From the NCBI GenBank assembly GCA_024641285.1, contig JAHEDH010000014.1, forward strand, positions 1-38,757: 38,757 nucleotides of DNA. Direction: 5' to 3'. Position 1 is the first letter of the stretch, and each line of letters starts with the position of its first letter. The position numbers and the translations under genes are program-made. The DNA comes from a bacterium (GTDB lineage: Bacteria > Actinomycetota > Acidimicrobiia > Spongiisociales > ZC4RG35). This document shows positions 1 to 7,485 of this stretch, one piece after another. Below the pieces are notes generated by a model. The model worked only from the letters and a program-made list of their open reading frames with translations, was not told the origin of the DNA and did not search any database.

Positions 1-1
1 C

Positions 2-994
2 CACGTCCGCTTCGCCGAGCCGGTTTCGATCCGCAAGGAGCTGGGCGGGGACGGGATCGACGAAGACCACCTCGATCTGCAGAAGCTCGCCTTCGAAGTG
101 ATGTACCGGATCGGCCAGGTCACGCCGGTCACTCCGACCTCGGTCGTCTCGATTGCGGTCCTCGCCGCCCGTGGCCGGGCTGTCGGCGCAGCACAGATCG
201 CAGACGCTGCGCGGCGGGTTACTGGCGCCATCACCCGATCCGGTCTCCCCACCACCGAGCCGATCCGCCTCGAGGGCGAAGCCGCCACGGCCGCCATCCT
301 CCAGCAATTGGCCGATCACGGCTCGCTGACCATCGATGCCGACACTCCGGTGAGGCAATACCACCTCACACCGAAACAGGCCATCGAGGCCGCCTACTAC
401 CGGAACACCGTGGTTCACTTCTTCGTTCCGGGTGCGATCGCGGAGATCGCATTCATCCATTCGGATCCGGCTGCGGGCGTCGAGGGATTCTGGGAGGAGG
501 TCGACCAACTCAGGGATCTCCTCAAGTTCGAGTTCTTCTTCGCTGACAAGACCAGATTCCGGCACGACATCATCGACGAGATGGATGCCATCGACCGGAA
601 TTGGCGAACCCATATCGCCCATATCGCCGAGGACCGCCGAGCACTTCTCCTCGGCTCAGATCTACTGAGAGCACACTGGGCGCTCCTGCCGTTTCTCGAG
701 TCATATCTGATCGTCGCCAGCCAGATCGCCACAAGCGGATTCGATGGCGACCGCAAGCAGTTCATCACCGACTGCCTCGAAACGGGCAACGCCTGGCTGG
801 CCGACGGAAGGGTCTCTGCCGGCGAGAGTGTCGCGAAGCCGCTCTTCGGCTCCGCGCTCGACCTCGTCCTGAATCGCGGTATCCCCGACGGCTCGGACCA
901 AGAGAAGCAGCGGCTCGCCGATTACCTGGGCGACATCGTGGCTGCAGCCCTGAGCATCGGAGAGCTGGCCGAAGGGGCCGACCGGCTGGCATGA
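2..994 (+). CDS. plsB: Glycerol-3-phosphate 1-O-acyltransferase PlsB, C-terminal part (5' end outside window)
   Basis: The reading frame is open from base 2, so the start and the catalytic acyltransferase core lie upstream of the window; about 330 residues are visible. They match the C-terminal half of PlsB as found in mycobacteria: an early VRFAEPVS stretch, then LQKLAFEVMYRIGQVTPVTP, then YYRNTVVHFFVPGAIAEIAF, then RDLLKFEFFFADK. PlsB acylates sn-glycerol 3-phosphate at position 1 at the cytoplasmic membrane, the first step of phospholipid synthesis. The stop TGA overlaps the ATG of the next gene (ATGA), which indicates coupling. The family call rests on remembered motif similarity and is strong; specificity for acyl-CoA or acyl-ACP cannot be judged from this part. 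Confidence 0.85.
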   Translation, partial: HVRFAEPVSIRKELGGDGIDEDHLDLQKLAFEVMYRIGQVTPVTPTSVVSIAVLAARGRAVGAAQIADAARRVTGAITRSGLPTTEPIRLEGEAATAAILQQLADHGSLTIDADTPVRQYHLTPKQAIEAAYYRNTVVHFFVPGAIAEIAFIHSDPAAGVEGFWEEVDQLRDLLKFEFFFADKTRFRHDIIDEMDAIDRNWRTHIAHIAEDRRALLLGSDLLRAHWALLPFLESYLIVASQIATSGFDGDRKQFITDCLETGNAWLADGRVSAGESVAKPLFGSALDLVLNRGIPDGSDQEKQRLADYLGDIVAAALSIGELAEGADRLA

Positions 995-1479
995 CCGAGT
1001 CCGTGCTGTTCGTCCTGACGGCGGCCGTAATCGTCATCGGGGTCATCGGAACGATCGTGCCACTTCTTCCCGGTCTTGCACTGGTGTGGATCGCCACACT
1101 GGCCTGGGGGATCCTCACCGAGTTCGGCACAGCGGGAACGATCGCCATGATCTCGATCACGCTGCTGCTGGCGGCCGGGATCTACCTCAGCCTCCGCATC
1201 CCCCAGAAGTCCGCAGCCGCCCAGGGCCTGTCGCGCCGCGGCACGATCTTCGGCTTGGTGCTCGCCGTCGCCGTCGGCATCGTCATCCCGGTCATCGGGA
1301 TCCCGGTCGGTTTCGTCCTCGGCGTCTGGATCGTGAGGATCGCCGAGACCGGAGACGGCGCTGCGGCGTTTCAATCCGCCCTGGCCACCACCGGCGCGCT
1401 GATTCGGGCGAGCGCAGCCCAGTTCGCCATCGGCTGCGCCATGGGTGTGGTCTGGGTGATCTGGGCGCTCAGCGGGTGA
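991..1479 (+). CDS. DUF456 family membrane protein
   Basis: This 162-residue, very hydrophobic protein starts at the ATG that overlaps the plsB stop (ATGA). Hydrophobic stretches cover roughly residues 3-45 (probably two helices around a GxIGxxxPxLPG turn), 50-68, 80-110 and 135-162. The pattern with a PLLPGLALVW turn and a second GIPVGFVLG turn is that of the DUF456 family, small integral membrane proteins of unknown function. Its last 11 bp overlap the 3' end of the convergent ABC-2 permease gene on the other strand. Coupling to plsB hints at a membrane-lipid context but proves nothing about function. Confidence 0.75.
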   Translation: MTESVLFVLTAAVIVIGVIGTIVPLLPGLALVWIATLAWGILTEFGTAGTIAMISITLLLAAGIYLSLRIPQKSAAAQGLSRRGTIFGLVLAVAVGIVIPVIGIPVGFVLGVWIVRIAETGDGAAAFQSALATTGALIRASAAQFAIGCAMGVVWVIWALSG

Positions 1480-2620
1480 TGACCTTCTGCAGCCGCCAGA
1501 TCGCGACTGTGAGCAGGACGATCGAGTATGCCGCCAACACACCCAGGTGAGGAAGGATGTCGACGACCGAGCCGTCGCGTCTCACGAGCTCGGCGAAGGC
1601 ATCGTTGGCCCAGTAATGGGGCGTGATACGTGCGATCGACTGCATCGACGACGAGAAGATCTCGACCGGCACCATCGACCCACCCAGCGCAGCCAGCCCG
1701 AGTGCTGCAACCACCGAGATTCCGCCCGCCTGCTGGTCGTTCTTGAACACAGCACCGAAGAGCATGGCGGCAGAAGCACCGACCAGGCCGAAGCAGAGGA
1801 CGATCATCAATGCTCCGATCGGGTCGCCCCAGTCCACGCGGAAGGCCACCAGCGTGACAATGAGGATGTATATGCCCTGGAAGACGGCGACCCCCCACCG
1901 TCCGAGTACCTCGCCGAAGATCACCGTCCGCGCCGAAGCAGTCGTGGAGAGCATGCGTCGAGTCACTCCCAGTTGACGGCTCTGGATCAGCGCCGCCGAG
2001 CCGACCAGGCCGGTAAGGAAGACGAAGAGAACCAGCTGGGAGCTGGCTCCCAGATCGAACTGGCCCAAGTCGGCAAAGAGCGCATCTCCGGTCGTCCGCG
2101 TCTCGACATCGACATCGGCGATTGCCGACGCGGCACCTTCCACCAGCAACTCGGCCTGTTCGAGCGAGACCCCCTGGCTCTGAGAAACTGCCACTGCTGC
2201 GGCAGTGGGGCCGATGGCACGATTCAGCGCGCTCTCCGCAGCCGCTCGAATCGCCTGACCGGAGCTGTCAGGCTGGGTGATGAATCCGATCTGCGGGTCT
2301 CGACCGGCCAAAGCCTCAGCCGAGAGGTCATCGGGGAACACCATCACGGCGCTGACGTACCCCCGCTCTACCGCCAGCACAGCGGCATCCGAATCATCGA
2401 ACTCGCGGATCCCGTAGTCGGCGTCGAGCAAGTCGACGACGTCTCCGGCCAGCGGATCCCCGTCGACACCCGTCACACCGATGATCGGCTCGAATCCACC
2501 CCCGAATTGCGCTCCGATGATCAACACGAGCGCGATCGGGAACACGAAGACGAAGAAGAGATTCGAACGGTCACGAAACAGCCGAAGGAGTGCGGTCCGG
2601 GCTATGGCGAATGCCGTCAC
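1469..2620 (-). CDS. ABC-2 type transporter permease (second of pair)
   Basis: This 383-residue protein has the ABC-2/NodJ-DrrB permease layout: one N-terminal helix (about residues 22-42, in a LFFVFVFPIALVLIIG stretch), a periplasmic/extracellular domain of about 170 residues, then five to six C-terminal helices. I place the start at the GTG at 2620. It overlaps the upstream permease's TGA (GTGA) and has a GAGGTGG ribosome site 5' of it; the longer frame from 2647 would overlap that gene by 31 bp. It most likely forms a heterodimer with the neighbouring permease, powered by the ATPase at 3795-4733. Substrate unknown; export of a drug, lipid or peptide is the usual role. Confidence 0.85.
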   Translation of the reverse strand: MTAFAIARTALLRLFRDRSNLFFVFVFPIALVLIIGAQFGGGFEPIIGVTGVDGDPLAGDVVDLLDADYGIREFDDSDAAVLAVERGYVSAVMVFPDDLSAEALAGRDPQIGFITQPDSSGQAIRAAAESALNRAIGPTAAAVAVSQSQGVSLEQAELLVEGAASAIADVDVETRTTGDALFADLGQFDLGASSQLVLFVFLTGLVGSAALIQSRQLGVTRRMLSTTASARTVIFGEVLGRWGVAVFQGIYILIVTLVAFRVDWGDPIGALMIVLCFGLVGASAAMLFGAVFKNDQQAGGISVVAALGLAALGGSMVPVEIFSSSMQSIARITPHYWANDAFAELVRRDGSVVDILPHLGVLAAYSIVLLTVAIWRLQKVITR

Positions 2621-3795
2621 GCTGCCACCTCGCGAGTGAACGCCCACAGGGCGACGAGAGTCGCCGCGAGTGCGAACGCCCCGATCGCCAGCAGGCTCGG
2701 TACCACCAGGGAGATCGATCCACCTCCTGCGAGGTCGTTGAGCCCGCGCATGAACCAGGCGTGCGGCGTCAGGAGCGACAGTTTGGCGAGGATTCCCTCA
2801 CCGCCCGCCACGGGCACGAATGTCCCTCCGAGCAGACCGAGCGTCACAGCGATGATGGACTGGACGTTGCCTGCACCCTCCACGGTCTTGGCCAATGCAG
2901 CAACCACAGACATCACCGCGGTGGCTGCGAGCACACCCATGACGACGAGAGCGGACACCGCGAGCGGGTCCCCCCAGTTGGCGCCGAGACCCACCGCAGC
3001 CCCGAGCATCAGCACGGCCATCGACACAATGCCGAGCACGAAACTGACGAACGCCTTGGCAGCGATCACCGTGCCCTTCGAAACACCAGCGGACATCAAC
3101 CGGTCCCATGTGCCGAATCGGCGCTCCTCGAGCAGGCCCGCAACCCCGAACTGAACGGTGAAGAAGAGGAAGAACACGGCCATACCCGCCATCGCGTACG
3201 TCGGGCCGTCCATCTGTCGCACGACCGTGTTGAGATCACCCAGATGCGTCAGCGGGGGTTGGGTCGACGCCGCCTGGACCAGCGCAGGGATCGAATCGGG
3301 GCTCGCGCCGGCCGCAACCGATGCACCGACCGTGAGAGACACTCGTTCGACGTTGACGGCGTAGGCCTCGGCGATGGCGGCTGCGATGGCGGATCCGGTC
3401 GGGGCATCAACGTTGCCGATCACCTCGATCGCCGTGTCCTGGACGCCGACCAGCTCGCTGAATCCCGCGGGCACGACGAACGCCGCCGAGATCTCGTCGT
3501 CTTCGATCGCGGCCTCGGCGGCGGAGGCAGACGGGAAGTCTGTGACCTCGAACTGGTCGGAGCTGTCCAGCCCTTCGAGGACATCGGCCAGGGCAGCGCC
3601 GGCATCACCCCCGTCGAGGTCCACAAAGCCGTACGTCGCCGAGAACCCGCCGCCACTCAGGTCGAGCGCATCTCCAAACGCGAACGTGAAGATGAGAGCG
3701 AGCAACGCCGGAGCCGCGAGTCCGATGATGAATACGGATCGGTCCCGCAGTCGGAGCCGCAGGTCCTTTCCAGCGATGAGGAACATCTGTCGCAT
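2617..3795 (-). CDS. ABC-2 type transporter permease (first of pair)
   Basis: This 392-residue protein has the same architecture as its downstream neighbour: an N-terminal helix near residues 22-42, a large extracytoplasmic domain up to about residue 185, and a C-terminal block of about five helices ending near residue 385. The ATG at 3795 shares one base with the stop of the ATPase gene (TGATG), so translation is probably coupled. Two adjacent similar permeases with one ATPase is the usual heterodimeric ABC-2 exporter arrangement. There are no substrate clues in the sequence. Family confidence is high, function is open. Confidence 0.87.
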   Translation of the reverse strand: MRQMFLIAGKDLRLRLRDRSVFIIGLAAPALLALIFTFAFGDALDLSGGGFSATYGFVDLDGGDAGAALADVLEGLDSSDQFEVTDFPSASAAEAAIEDDEISAAFVVPAGFSELVGVQDTAIEVIGNVDAPTGSAIAAAIAEAYAVNVERVSLTVGASVAAGASPDSIPALVQAASTQPPLTHLGDLNTVVRQMDGPTYAMAGMAVFFLFFTVQFGVAGLLEERRFGTWDRLMSAGVSKGTVIAAKAFVSFVLGIVSMAVLMLGAAVGLGANWGDPLAVSALVVMGVLAATAVMSVVAALAKTVEGAGNVQSIIAVTLGLLGGTFVPVAGGEGILAKLSLLTPHAWFMRGLNDLAGGGSISLVVPSLLAIGAFALAATLVALWAFTREVAA

Positions 3796-4733
3796 CAGTC
3801 CCTCAACGCCTTGCCGGTGAGATGGAGAAACACGGCTTCGAGGTTCGGTTCCGACACCTCTACCGCAACGACCGAGACACCCGCCTCGGTGAAGGTGGCA
3901 AGGATCGAGGGCAACCGGATGGCAGCGCGATCGACCACCACCGAGACCACACCGTGCGCCTCCGCCGCCGTAACGACCCCTTCGACCGCACGCAGCAATT
4001 CGGCAACGTGGTGGAGGTTGCCGGTCGCCGTGACATGGACGGTGTCGTCCTGGCCGATGCTGTCGACAAGGCTGCGACGAGTGCCCTCGGCCACGAGCAG
4101 GCCGTTGTCGATGATCCCGACGCGATCGCAGAGGCGTTCGGCCTCCTCCATGTAGTGGGTCGTGTACAGGACGGACATGCCTCGACTCGACAGACCCTCC
4201 ACGCTCTCGAGAATGGCGTTGCGGGACTGCGGATCGACACCGACGGTCGGCTCGTCGAGGATCAGGAGTTGCGGCTCGTGCAACAGCCCAACGGCGATGT
4301 TCAACCGACGCTTCATCCCGCCGGAGTACTCGTCGGATCTGTCGTCGGCCCGATCGCTGAGTCCCACCATCTCGAGCACCGTCATGATTCGCTCGTTGAG
4401 CGATGCGCCCCTCATGCCATAGAGCGACCCGAAGAACTTGAGGTTCTCGGCCGCGGTCAAGTCGGGATAGATGGCGAGATCCTGCGGCACCAGTCCGATC
4501 GCCCGTTTGGCGTCACTGGACTTCGTCGTCATCAGCTTTCCGGCGACGCTGACCGAGCCCGCGTCAGACTCCAGGAGCCCAGCCACCATCGAGATCGTGG
4601 TCGTCTTGCCGGCACCGTTGGGCCCGAGCAGCCCGTAGGCCTCCCCCGGCTCGATCGAGAACGAGACACCTCCCACCGCGACGAGGTCGTCGAAGCTCCG
4701 CTTCAACCCGTCGACGTCGAGCACATTGGTCAT
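3795..4733 (-). CDS. ABC transporter ATP-binding protein (ABC-2 exporter, DrrA-like)
   Basis: This 312-residue protein is a single nucleotide-binding domain plus a C-terminal extension. Visible motifs are Walker A GPNGAGKT (about 37-44), a Q-loop in GLVPQDLA (about 80-87), signature YSGGMKRRL (about 136-144), Walker B LLILDEP (about 156-162), and switch His193 in TTHYMEEAE. The ATG at 4733 overlaps the regulator's TGA (ATGA), which fixes the start; the frame is open much further upstream but that stretch is the regulator's antiframe. It energises the two permeases downstream. The C-terminal about 80 residues resemble the regulatory extension of DrrA-type ATPases. Confidence 0.93.
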   Translation of the reverse strand: MTNVLDVDGLKRSFDDLVAVGGVSFSIEPGEAYGLLGPNGAGKTTTISMVAGLLESDAGSVSVAGKLMTTKSSDAKRAIGLVPQDLAIYPDLTAAENLKFFGSLYGMRGASLNERIMTVLEMVGLSDRADDRSDEYSGGMKRRLNIAVGLLHEPQLLILDEPTVGVDPQSRNAILESVEGLSSRGMSVLYTTHYMEEAERLCDRVGIIDNGLLVAEGTRRSLVDSIGQDDTVHVTATGNLHHVAELLRAVEGVVTAAEAHGVVSVVVDRAAIRLPSILATFTEAGVSVVAVEVSEPNLEAVFLHLTGKALRD

Positions 4734-5038
4734 GGCATTCCTTTCGTCTGATCGATCAACCGTTGCAGCATTTCGAGGTGCAAGGCCAAGGCATTGGCAC
4801 CGTCTGTCGTGGCGCGAATCCAGGTGCGGGGACGACCTGCGGGCCGGTCCCGGCGCCGGGCGATGTACCCGGCGTCTTCGAGCACCTGGAGGTGCCGATT
4901 GAGGTTGCCGTCCGTCAAAGCGAGTTCGCTCTTGAGGAAGGTGAACTCGGCCTCGTCGGCCTCCGCAAGGACGGCCATGATGCCCAATCGGACTCGCTGA
5001 TGGATGACGTCGTCGAGAAGGCCGGTGGGATGCGTCAT
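4730..5038 (-). CDS. Winged helix-turn-helix transcriptional regulator (ArsR/MarR-like, single domain)
   Basis: This 102-residue protein is essentially one winged-helix domain. Residues about 10-25 form helix 1, about 30-60 hold the helix-turn-helix (FTFLKSELALTDGNLNRHLQVLEDAGYI, with NRHLQVLEDAGY as recognition helix), and RRDRPAGRPRTWIRAT is the wing. Small one-domain regulators of this type often sit beside ABC-2 exporter genes. Both ends overlap neighbours by ATGA junctions (5036-5038 and 4730-4733), so it is made together with the transporter. It probably controls its own operon, and the inverted repeat at 5614-5632 is a candidate binding site. No metal-binding cysteines are visible, so the ligand is unknown. 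Confidence 0.85.
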   Translation of the reverse strand: MTHPTGLLDDVIHQRVRLGIMAVLAEADEAEFTFLKSELALTDGNLNRHLQVLEDAGYIARRRDRPAGRPRTWIRATTDGANALALHLEMLQRLIDQTKGMP

Positions 5039-5592
5039 CGGTACCGTGCATAGACCTGGACCGCCGAACCGGCCAGCAGCCCTGCGAACAGCGTCGAGAT
5101 CGCGGCGTACGCCATGAACGAGTCATCCGACAGCCGACCCATGACACCGGCGAGGAATGACGCCCCGAGGTACATCGATGCGGTCGGGCCGTCACCGTCC
5201 AGCACCGCGAATGCGGCAAAGCCGAGGCCGATCACGATCCAGATGACGATGACGAGCAGTTCTGCGTCGAGCATCATCGAGGCCAAGAGATTGGCGACAC
5301 CCATGGCGGCGCCGATGACCCAATACGGCCGGCCGTTGCGTCGGACCGCCCGCTGGTTCCTTGACCGTTGCTGGAGATACGCCGTGGCGACGAGGGCGAG
5401 GGGCACGGAGCCGATCCAGTAGAGGCCGGCGATGGGATCCAGCGCCTGCACGAGGACGGTGAGCCCTGCGCCGAACGCGACGACACTCCAGACCATCATC
5501 CACTGCCAGCGATCGGCGTTGAGAGCGACTGAGGTGCGCTTCTTCAAGGATTCGACATCGGCGAGAACCTCGAACGGATCTTCGGTGTACAT
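5035..5592 (-). CDS. Uncharacterised four- to five-helix membrane protein, first gene of the ABC exporter operon
   Basis: This 185-residue protein has a short soluble N-terminus (DPFEVLADVESLKKRTSVAL) followed by hydrophobic segments near residues 28-48, 54-70, 86-104, 108-128 and 140-180. I do not recognise a named family. The ATG at 5592 is chosen; GAGGGG lies three bases upstream, which is close for a ribosome site. A TTG at 5616 would add eight residues but falls inside the inverted repeat 5614-5632. The stop overlaps the regulator's ATG (ATGA). Membrane partners co-encoded with a one-domain winged-helix regulator and an ABC-2 exporter may be sensors, but that is inference. Confidence 0.72.
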   Translation of the reverse strand: MYTEDPFEVLADVESLKKRTSVALNADRWQWMMVWSVVAFGAGLTVLVQALDPIAGLYWIGSVPLALVATAYLQQRSRNQRAVRRNGRPYWVIGAAMGVANLLASMMLDAELLVIVIWIVIGLGFAAFAVLDGDGPTASMYLGASFLAGVMGRLSDDSFMAYAAISTLFAGLLAGSAVQVYARYR

Positions 5593-5613
5593 GTGCCCCT
5601 CAGCTTTGCGCCA

Positions 5614-5632
5614 CAAAGTTTCCGGTACTTTG
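5614..5632 (-). promoter_or_regulatory. Inverted repeat, candidate operator of the regulator/ABC exporter operon
   Basis: CAAAGT and ACTTTG flank a 7-bp spacer, a perfect 6-bp dyad 22 bp upstream of the first ATG of the operon. A dimeric winged-helix regulator (4730-5038) would bind such a site. The dyad is read directly; its use as an operator is inference. Confidence 0.4.
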
Positions 5633-5754
5633 GTTCACGAGGTGCAGGCATGTCAAGGAGTTTGTCGGTCTGCGTCCCGTTTGTTCCCCCTCGGGGACCA
5701 GGCTTGCGCCGGTGAGCCATGGGGGTGTGACGGAGCCGCGAGTGTATCCCCCCT

Positions 5755-5794
5755 GGCTGCCCGGGAGGGCAGCCTGTCCCCCCACAAGGGGGAC
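5755..5794. repeat. Two adjacent perfect hairpins
   Basis: GGCTGCCC (5755-5762) pairs with GGGCAGCC (5767-5774) around a four-base loop. GTCCCCC (5776-5782) pairs with GGGGGAC (5788-5794) around CACAA. No T-run follows on either strand, so these are not standard intrinsic terminators, though they may still end or stabilise the radical SAM transcript. Confidence 0.6.
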
Positions 5795-5810
5795 AAACAG
5801 GTGGCCGACG

Positions 5811-5845
5811 TTCCACGTTCCACGCCTCACGCCTCACGCCTCACG
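5811..5845. repeat. Tandem heptamer repeat, block 1 (NNNCACG x5)
   Basis: Five consecutive 7-bp units are visible: TTCCACG twice, then CCTCACG three times, followed by a partial sixth unit. The same 7-bp NNNCACG phase recurs at 19241-19275 and, in inverse orientation, at 19454-19474. The units are identical or near-identical without spacers, so this is a microsatellite-like repeat and not a CRISPR. Confidence 0.75.
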
Positions 5846-6052
5846 CCTCGGCATTGAACGCGGCAAAGCACCCAGCGTGGTTCGCTCCCGACTCCAACTC
5901 CCCCGTTCGGAAGTCGGCCGGCAAACCCATCCAGTCCAGCTCTCACCGACCACCTCAGACGCGGGCGGCAGCCCTGGCCGACCGGCGCCTGTTTCGGACT
6001 CGTCATCCACGCCAACCCGGCGGTAACCCGTCCGAAAGTCGGCCAGCAGGAT

Positions 6053-7423
6053 TCAGAGAGCGCCGAACTGGCGCTCGGTGGGCTCCGCTCAACAGAACCA
6101 CGGCTCGGTGAGCCGCGGGCGGCCGGTGATCGCACCGGCCGGGATCTGCGGGGAGGACCCAGTCGAGCCGGCGGCGTCGAGGGCCATCGACCACATGTCT
6201 GTGAGCGTCGACGTCAACGGCTCGCCATCCGACGCCGCTCGCTCCGCCCGGGCCGCCAAGCGACGCTGGAGCTCGTCGACCACCGGGTCCTGCGACACCC
6301 AGGCGTACGACAGTGATTCCTCGTCGTAATCGCCGAGCATCTCCGAGACCATGGGGACATCGAGAACGAGCGAGCCGCGCGGTATCAGCAGCCGGATCGC
6401 CAACTGCACCGGCTCGGTCACCTCGAACAGGTCGAACTCGTCGATGAACGAGAAGATGTCAGCCACGTCTCCGGGCTGCGTCCAGGGGGTGAAGGGCAGC
6501 CAGGAAGGGTGGATGTCCAGGCCGACTTCGCGGCACAGCTCGAGCACGGTCGCCATGTCGGCACGGGTGTGGCCCTTGTCGAGAAGCTCGAGCACCGCGT
6601 CGTTGGTCGACTCGAACGCCGAGGTGACGAAGAGGACGTTGCGATCGGCCAACTCCCCGAGCAGATGTCGATGTGCCAGCAGGTGCTCGACCTTGATCGT
6701 CACGTCGTAGGTGACCGAAGGGAACAGGTCGTTGGCTGAACGCAGCACCTTCATGGCGTGCGCGACACCGTTGAAGAAATCCGGATCCCCGAAGGTGACG
6801 TGCTCGGCTCCGGCCGACACCAGATTCGAGATGTCACCGAGGACGGTCTCAGCCTGCACGATGCGAAAGCGGCCGTCGTAGACGACAGGGAGCGGGCAGT
6901 GTCGACAGCGGTGCCGGCATCCATGACTGGCCTCGACGTATCCGACCTTGCGATGATGCTGGCCGAAGCTCAGATGGGCGTACGCACCCAGGTCTGGCAG
7001 GCCGGAACGGTCGGGAACGAGAAAGTGCTGGCGTCCGAGATCGACCGACGCCCCGGTACTCGCCTCGCCGATAGACAGCGCATCGACCCATGCCGCCAGC
7101 TGCTCCTCGTATTCGCCGACGATGACCCGGTCCACTCCTTCGATGACCCCCATGTTCGCGTACAGCCCGTAGACGGCGATCGGCAGATTTGGCGCCGACG
7201 AACGGATCCGCTCGACCGTCCGCTGGGCGAGGCGCATCGCCGTGTGCATCGGCACCGAGATGGCAACCGCATCGACGCCGTCGAGCACTCGGGCATCGAA
7301 CGAAGCGATGGCGAGATCGAGCGACGACACCCCGTGACCGGATGCGGTCAGCCGGGCAGCCGGCGATGCCACGTGCAGCGGCTGGTGGCCGAGCTCATAG
7401 GTCGAGACGAGGAGGACTCTCAC
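6053..7423 (-). CDS. Radical SAM selenoprotein with CUAEP tail (in-frame TGA at 6089-6091 read as selenocysteine)
   Basis: The frame starts at GTG 7423 and meets TGA at 6091-6089, but continues in frame for 12 sense codons to TGA at 6053-6055. Around the first TGA the codons are TGT TGA GCG GAG CCC, i.e. Cys-Sec-Ala-Glu-Pro, which is the tail that gives the CUAEP/CCAEP-tail radical SAM (seleno)protein family its name as I remember it. The full product is 456 residues with Sec at 445. Residues 1-100 look like a cobalamin-binding-type Rossmann domain without the DxHxxG motif. The radical SAM cluster motif CxxxCxxC is at Cys169, Cys173 and Cys176 (GCRHRCRHCP). A SECIS-like hairpin follows at 6058-6076. 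The substrate is unknown. A conventional annotation would cut it at 6089. Confidence 0.88.
6058..6076 (-). promoter_or_regulatory. Bacterial SECIS-like hairpin for the UGA at 6089-6091
   Basis: In the mRNA sense, GAGCGCC pairs with GGCGCTC, seven perfect base pairs around the loop AGTTC. The loop starts 19 nt after the TGA and has G at its second position. Known bacterial SECIS hairpins lie about 16-37 nt after UGA and carry a G among the first two loop bases, so this one fits. It lies inside the translated tail, as expected in bacteria, where SelB binds it. Confidence 0.8.
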
Positions 7424-7430
7424 CGGGACA

Positions 7431-7436
7431 AGGGTA
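7431..7436 (-). promoter_or_regulatory. -10 box (TACCCT) of the radical SAM selenoprotein gene, leaderless
   Basis: TACCCT lies 7 nt before the GTG at 7423, the spacing expected when transcription begins at the start codon. No Shine-Dalgarno sequence is visible, which supports a leaderless mRNA. Confidence 0.5.
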
Positions 7437-7473
7437 TTGGCTGCCGGCGTCTTTGCGGACGCAGTCGCCTCGG

Positions 7474-7479
7474 TAACGT
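7474..7479 (+). promoter_or_regulatory. -10 box (TAACGT) of the alpha/beta hydrolase gene, leaderless
   Basis: TAACGT lies 6 nt before the ATG at 7486, again without a ribosome site. Together with the box at 7431 it makes a compact divergent promoter in the 62 bp between the two start codons. Confidence 0.5.
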
Positions 7480-7485
7480 TGCCGG

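Larger units (their letters stand above)
5633..6052. other. Non-coding spacer of about 420 bp with hairpins and short repeats
   Basis: I find no credible gene here: open frames exist on both strands but carry no recognisable protein pattern. It holds a long imperfect inverted repeat (GTTTGTTCCCCC at 5679-5690 against GGGGGACAAAC at 5788-5798), two tight hairpins between those arms, five tandem heptamers at 5811-5845, and a 22-bp direct repeat (5902-5923 and 6027-6048, 19 of 22 identical). It lies downstream of the radical SAM gene and upstream of the ABC exporter operon, both on the minus strand, so it should contain that gene's terminator and the operon's promoter. Confidence 0.6.

Noticed and set aside
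5755-5794. Intrinsic terminator
   Set aside because: Stable hairpins but no T-run on either strand; kept only as hairpins.
5811-5845. CRISPR array
   Set aside because: The repeats are 7 bp and contiguous with no spacers; there are no cas genes in the window.
5854-6111. Small plus-strand gene of 85 codons
   Set aside because: No ribosome site or family pattern, and it would overlap the selenoprotein tail on the other strand.
6089-7423. Ordinary radical SAM protein ending in Phe-Cys at the TGA of 6089
   Set aside because: The Ala-Glu-Pro codons directly after TGA and the perfectly placed SECIS hairpin are unlikely by chance, so I extended the gene to 6053.
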